NCBI GenBank assembly: GCA_031259845.1
Contig: JAIRKZ010000160.1
Location: 35,571 to 99,570, forward strand
Direction of reading: 5' to 3'
From: Tannerellaceae bacterium
GTDB taxonomy: Bacteria; Bacteroidota; Bacteroidia; Bacteroidales; Tannerellaceae
DNA: 64,000 nt
The translations under genes and the position numbers were made by a program. Shown piece after piece: positions 62,706 to 64,000 of the stretch. How positions within the stretch are numbered: position 1 is the first letter of the stretch; each line of letters starts with the position of its first letter. The notes under the pieces are model-generated. The model was not told where the DNA came from, ran no database searches, and saw nothing but the letters and a program-made list of their open reading frames with translations.

Positions 62706-63695
62706 TCACCTGCTGCCCGCCGATTCTCTTTCAACGTCTTCCCGGCTCTTACTCTGCGTTACCATGTAAACGCCTGTAAATACAAGGATAGAAGAGATTA
62801 TCTTACTGGGCGAAAACGTATCCTGCCCGGCCATTACAGCTATCAGGGAAGCTACAATGGGCTGGGCATAGTTATACATGCTCAATGTGGTGGGGCGTAT
62901 ACGCTTCAGCGCCATAGGAATTAACAGATAAGGGATAAAGGTGGCCCCCACCAGCACATACATAATAGCGCTTACTTCTTTCCAATCGGCAGGCGTCTTG
63001 TGAAAAACAGCCGTATCAAGCATTGACCGGTACATAAAAGGAGCAAGCACAATGGAGGAAAATAAAAACATCCACTTCATGATAGTTACCGGAGAATAAC
63101 GCTGGCTGAGGGGTTTGGATATCACTACATAGATAGAATAGATAAATCCGCTCGTCACAATTTTCAAGTCGCCGTCCAGACTGCTTGCCTGGTTGGATAC
63201 TTGTGTAGACGAAAAGATAAGCAATACGCTTCCGCCCGCCCCCACCAGTACGCCGAAGGCTTTTAGTTTGGTAATCGGCTCTTTCAGAATCAAAGCGGCA
63301 AGCAACATAACAAAAATAGGGCCTGATGTGGCAATGATAGAAGCATCCACCGGCGACGTCTGGCTCAATCCCCAAAGAAACAGGCTTTGATTAAAAGCAA
63401 TTCCACACATGCCGCAGATAAAGAGAAGCCCGATATCTTTCAAAGGAACTTTCTCTTTCTTCATAAACAGAGATGCCAGCCAGAACATAATACAGGCAAA
63501 CAGCATACGCATAATCGTTAAGGATTCGGGCTGCACCAAATCCGGAAGTAAATATTTTGATATGGGCATGTTGATACCAAACAATACATTTGCCAGAAGA
63601 ATAAAGAGATGCCCCTTTAGCTTTTCTTTTCCCAACATAGAAACAGTAATTATTGTTGTTTTTAACGACGGGCAAAAGTATGTATTAATTTCCAC
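62706..63695 (-). CDS. EamA/DMT-family transporter
   Basis: 329 aa; about 10 TM segments; LLANVLFGINMPISKYLL; true start may be the internal MLGKEKLKG. Confidence 0.9.
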   Translation of the reverse strand: MEINTYFCPSLKTTIITVSMLGKEKLKGHLFILLANVLFGINMPISKYLLPDLVQPESLTIMRMLFACIMFWLASLFMKKEKVPLKDIGLLFICGMCGIAFNQSLFLWGLSQTSPVDASIIATSGPIFVMLLAALILKEPITKLKAFGVLVGAGGSVLLIFSSTQVSNQASSLDGDLKIVTSGFIYSIYVVISKPLSQRYSPVTIMKWMFLFSSIVLAPFMYRSMLDTAVFHKTPADWKEVSAIMYVLVGATFIPYLLIPMALKRIRPTTLSMYNYAQPIVASLIAVMAGQDTFSPSKIISSILVFTGVYMVTQSKSREDVERESAGSR

Positions 63696-63845
63696 AATCC
63701 TGTTTTATGGTTGTAAATTGTAATCATATAGTTGTAAATCCCGCAATTGCAAAAGTTGTAGAAGTTGTAAATCCTGTCCGGAAGTATTCAAATCCGGGGG
63801 TAATTATTAAAGTTACTGTTTTTGCCATTAACATGAATTAAATAG

Positions 63846-63877
63846 TTTTTAAGATTCAAACCACCCCCTTATCTTTG
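63846..63877 (+). promoter_or_regulatory. Candidate promoter for the ECF sigma gene
   Basis: TTTTT (63846-63850), 19 nt, TATCTTTG (63870-63877). Confidence 0.45.
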
Positions 63878-63922
63878 CATTGTAATCGAAATAATAATAA
63901 TAAACTATATAACAATTAAAAC

Positions 63923-64000
63923 ATGATGAATGCGTTGCGATTCCAGGAAAAACTAATAAACTTACAAGACAACATGATGAATTTTGCCCTGACATTAACT
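63923..64000 (+). CDS. ECF-type RNA polymerase sigma factor, N-terminal fragment (runs off right edge)
   Basis: MMNALRFQEKLINLQDNMMNFALTLT..., open to the edge, resembles the sigma-70 region 2 N-terminus of Bacteroidales ECF factors. Confidence 0.65.
   Translation, partial: MMNALRFQEKLINLQDNMMNFALTLT

Overview
This 64 kb window is chromosomal DNA from a Bacteroidales bacterium (Parabacteroides/Tannerellaceae-like by gene content; the genus is an inference). Most of it is core metabolism: gltBD, argF', proBA, fhs, purM-prfA-pyrF, lpxD-lpxC/fabZ-lpxA, miaA, tex, panB, a xylose cluster, yidC and pyrG. There are two SusC/SusD loci (about 1-8.4 kb with a GH92 fragment, a GH43-like enzyme and FecR; 49.4-55.7 kb without glycosidases), a full-length HTCS regulator at 38.9-43.0 kb, and the start of an ECF sigma factor at the right edge. 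The most interesting locus is a four-gene peptide-modification operon at 59.8-62.7 kb. It encodes a Tat-signal-like, 20-Cys CxxxC-repeat precursor, a radical SAM/SPASM enzyme, a second SPASM-like protein with no CX3CX2C motif, and a small helper. It matches what I recall as the computationally defined 'CXXX-repeat peptide' system, and I know of no characterised product. Other signals: four unrelated intergenic arrays sharing a 21-22 bp (or 42 bp) period, a 30-bp perfect palindrome before the HTCS gene, a plus-strand terminator antisense to the susC leader (DonS-like), an orphan minus-strand terminator in a divergent spacer, and an apparent Thr at the recalled specificity position of the ornithine-type transcarbamylase. 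All calls come from reading the sequence and supplied ORFs; no searches were run.
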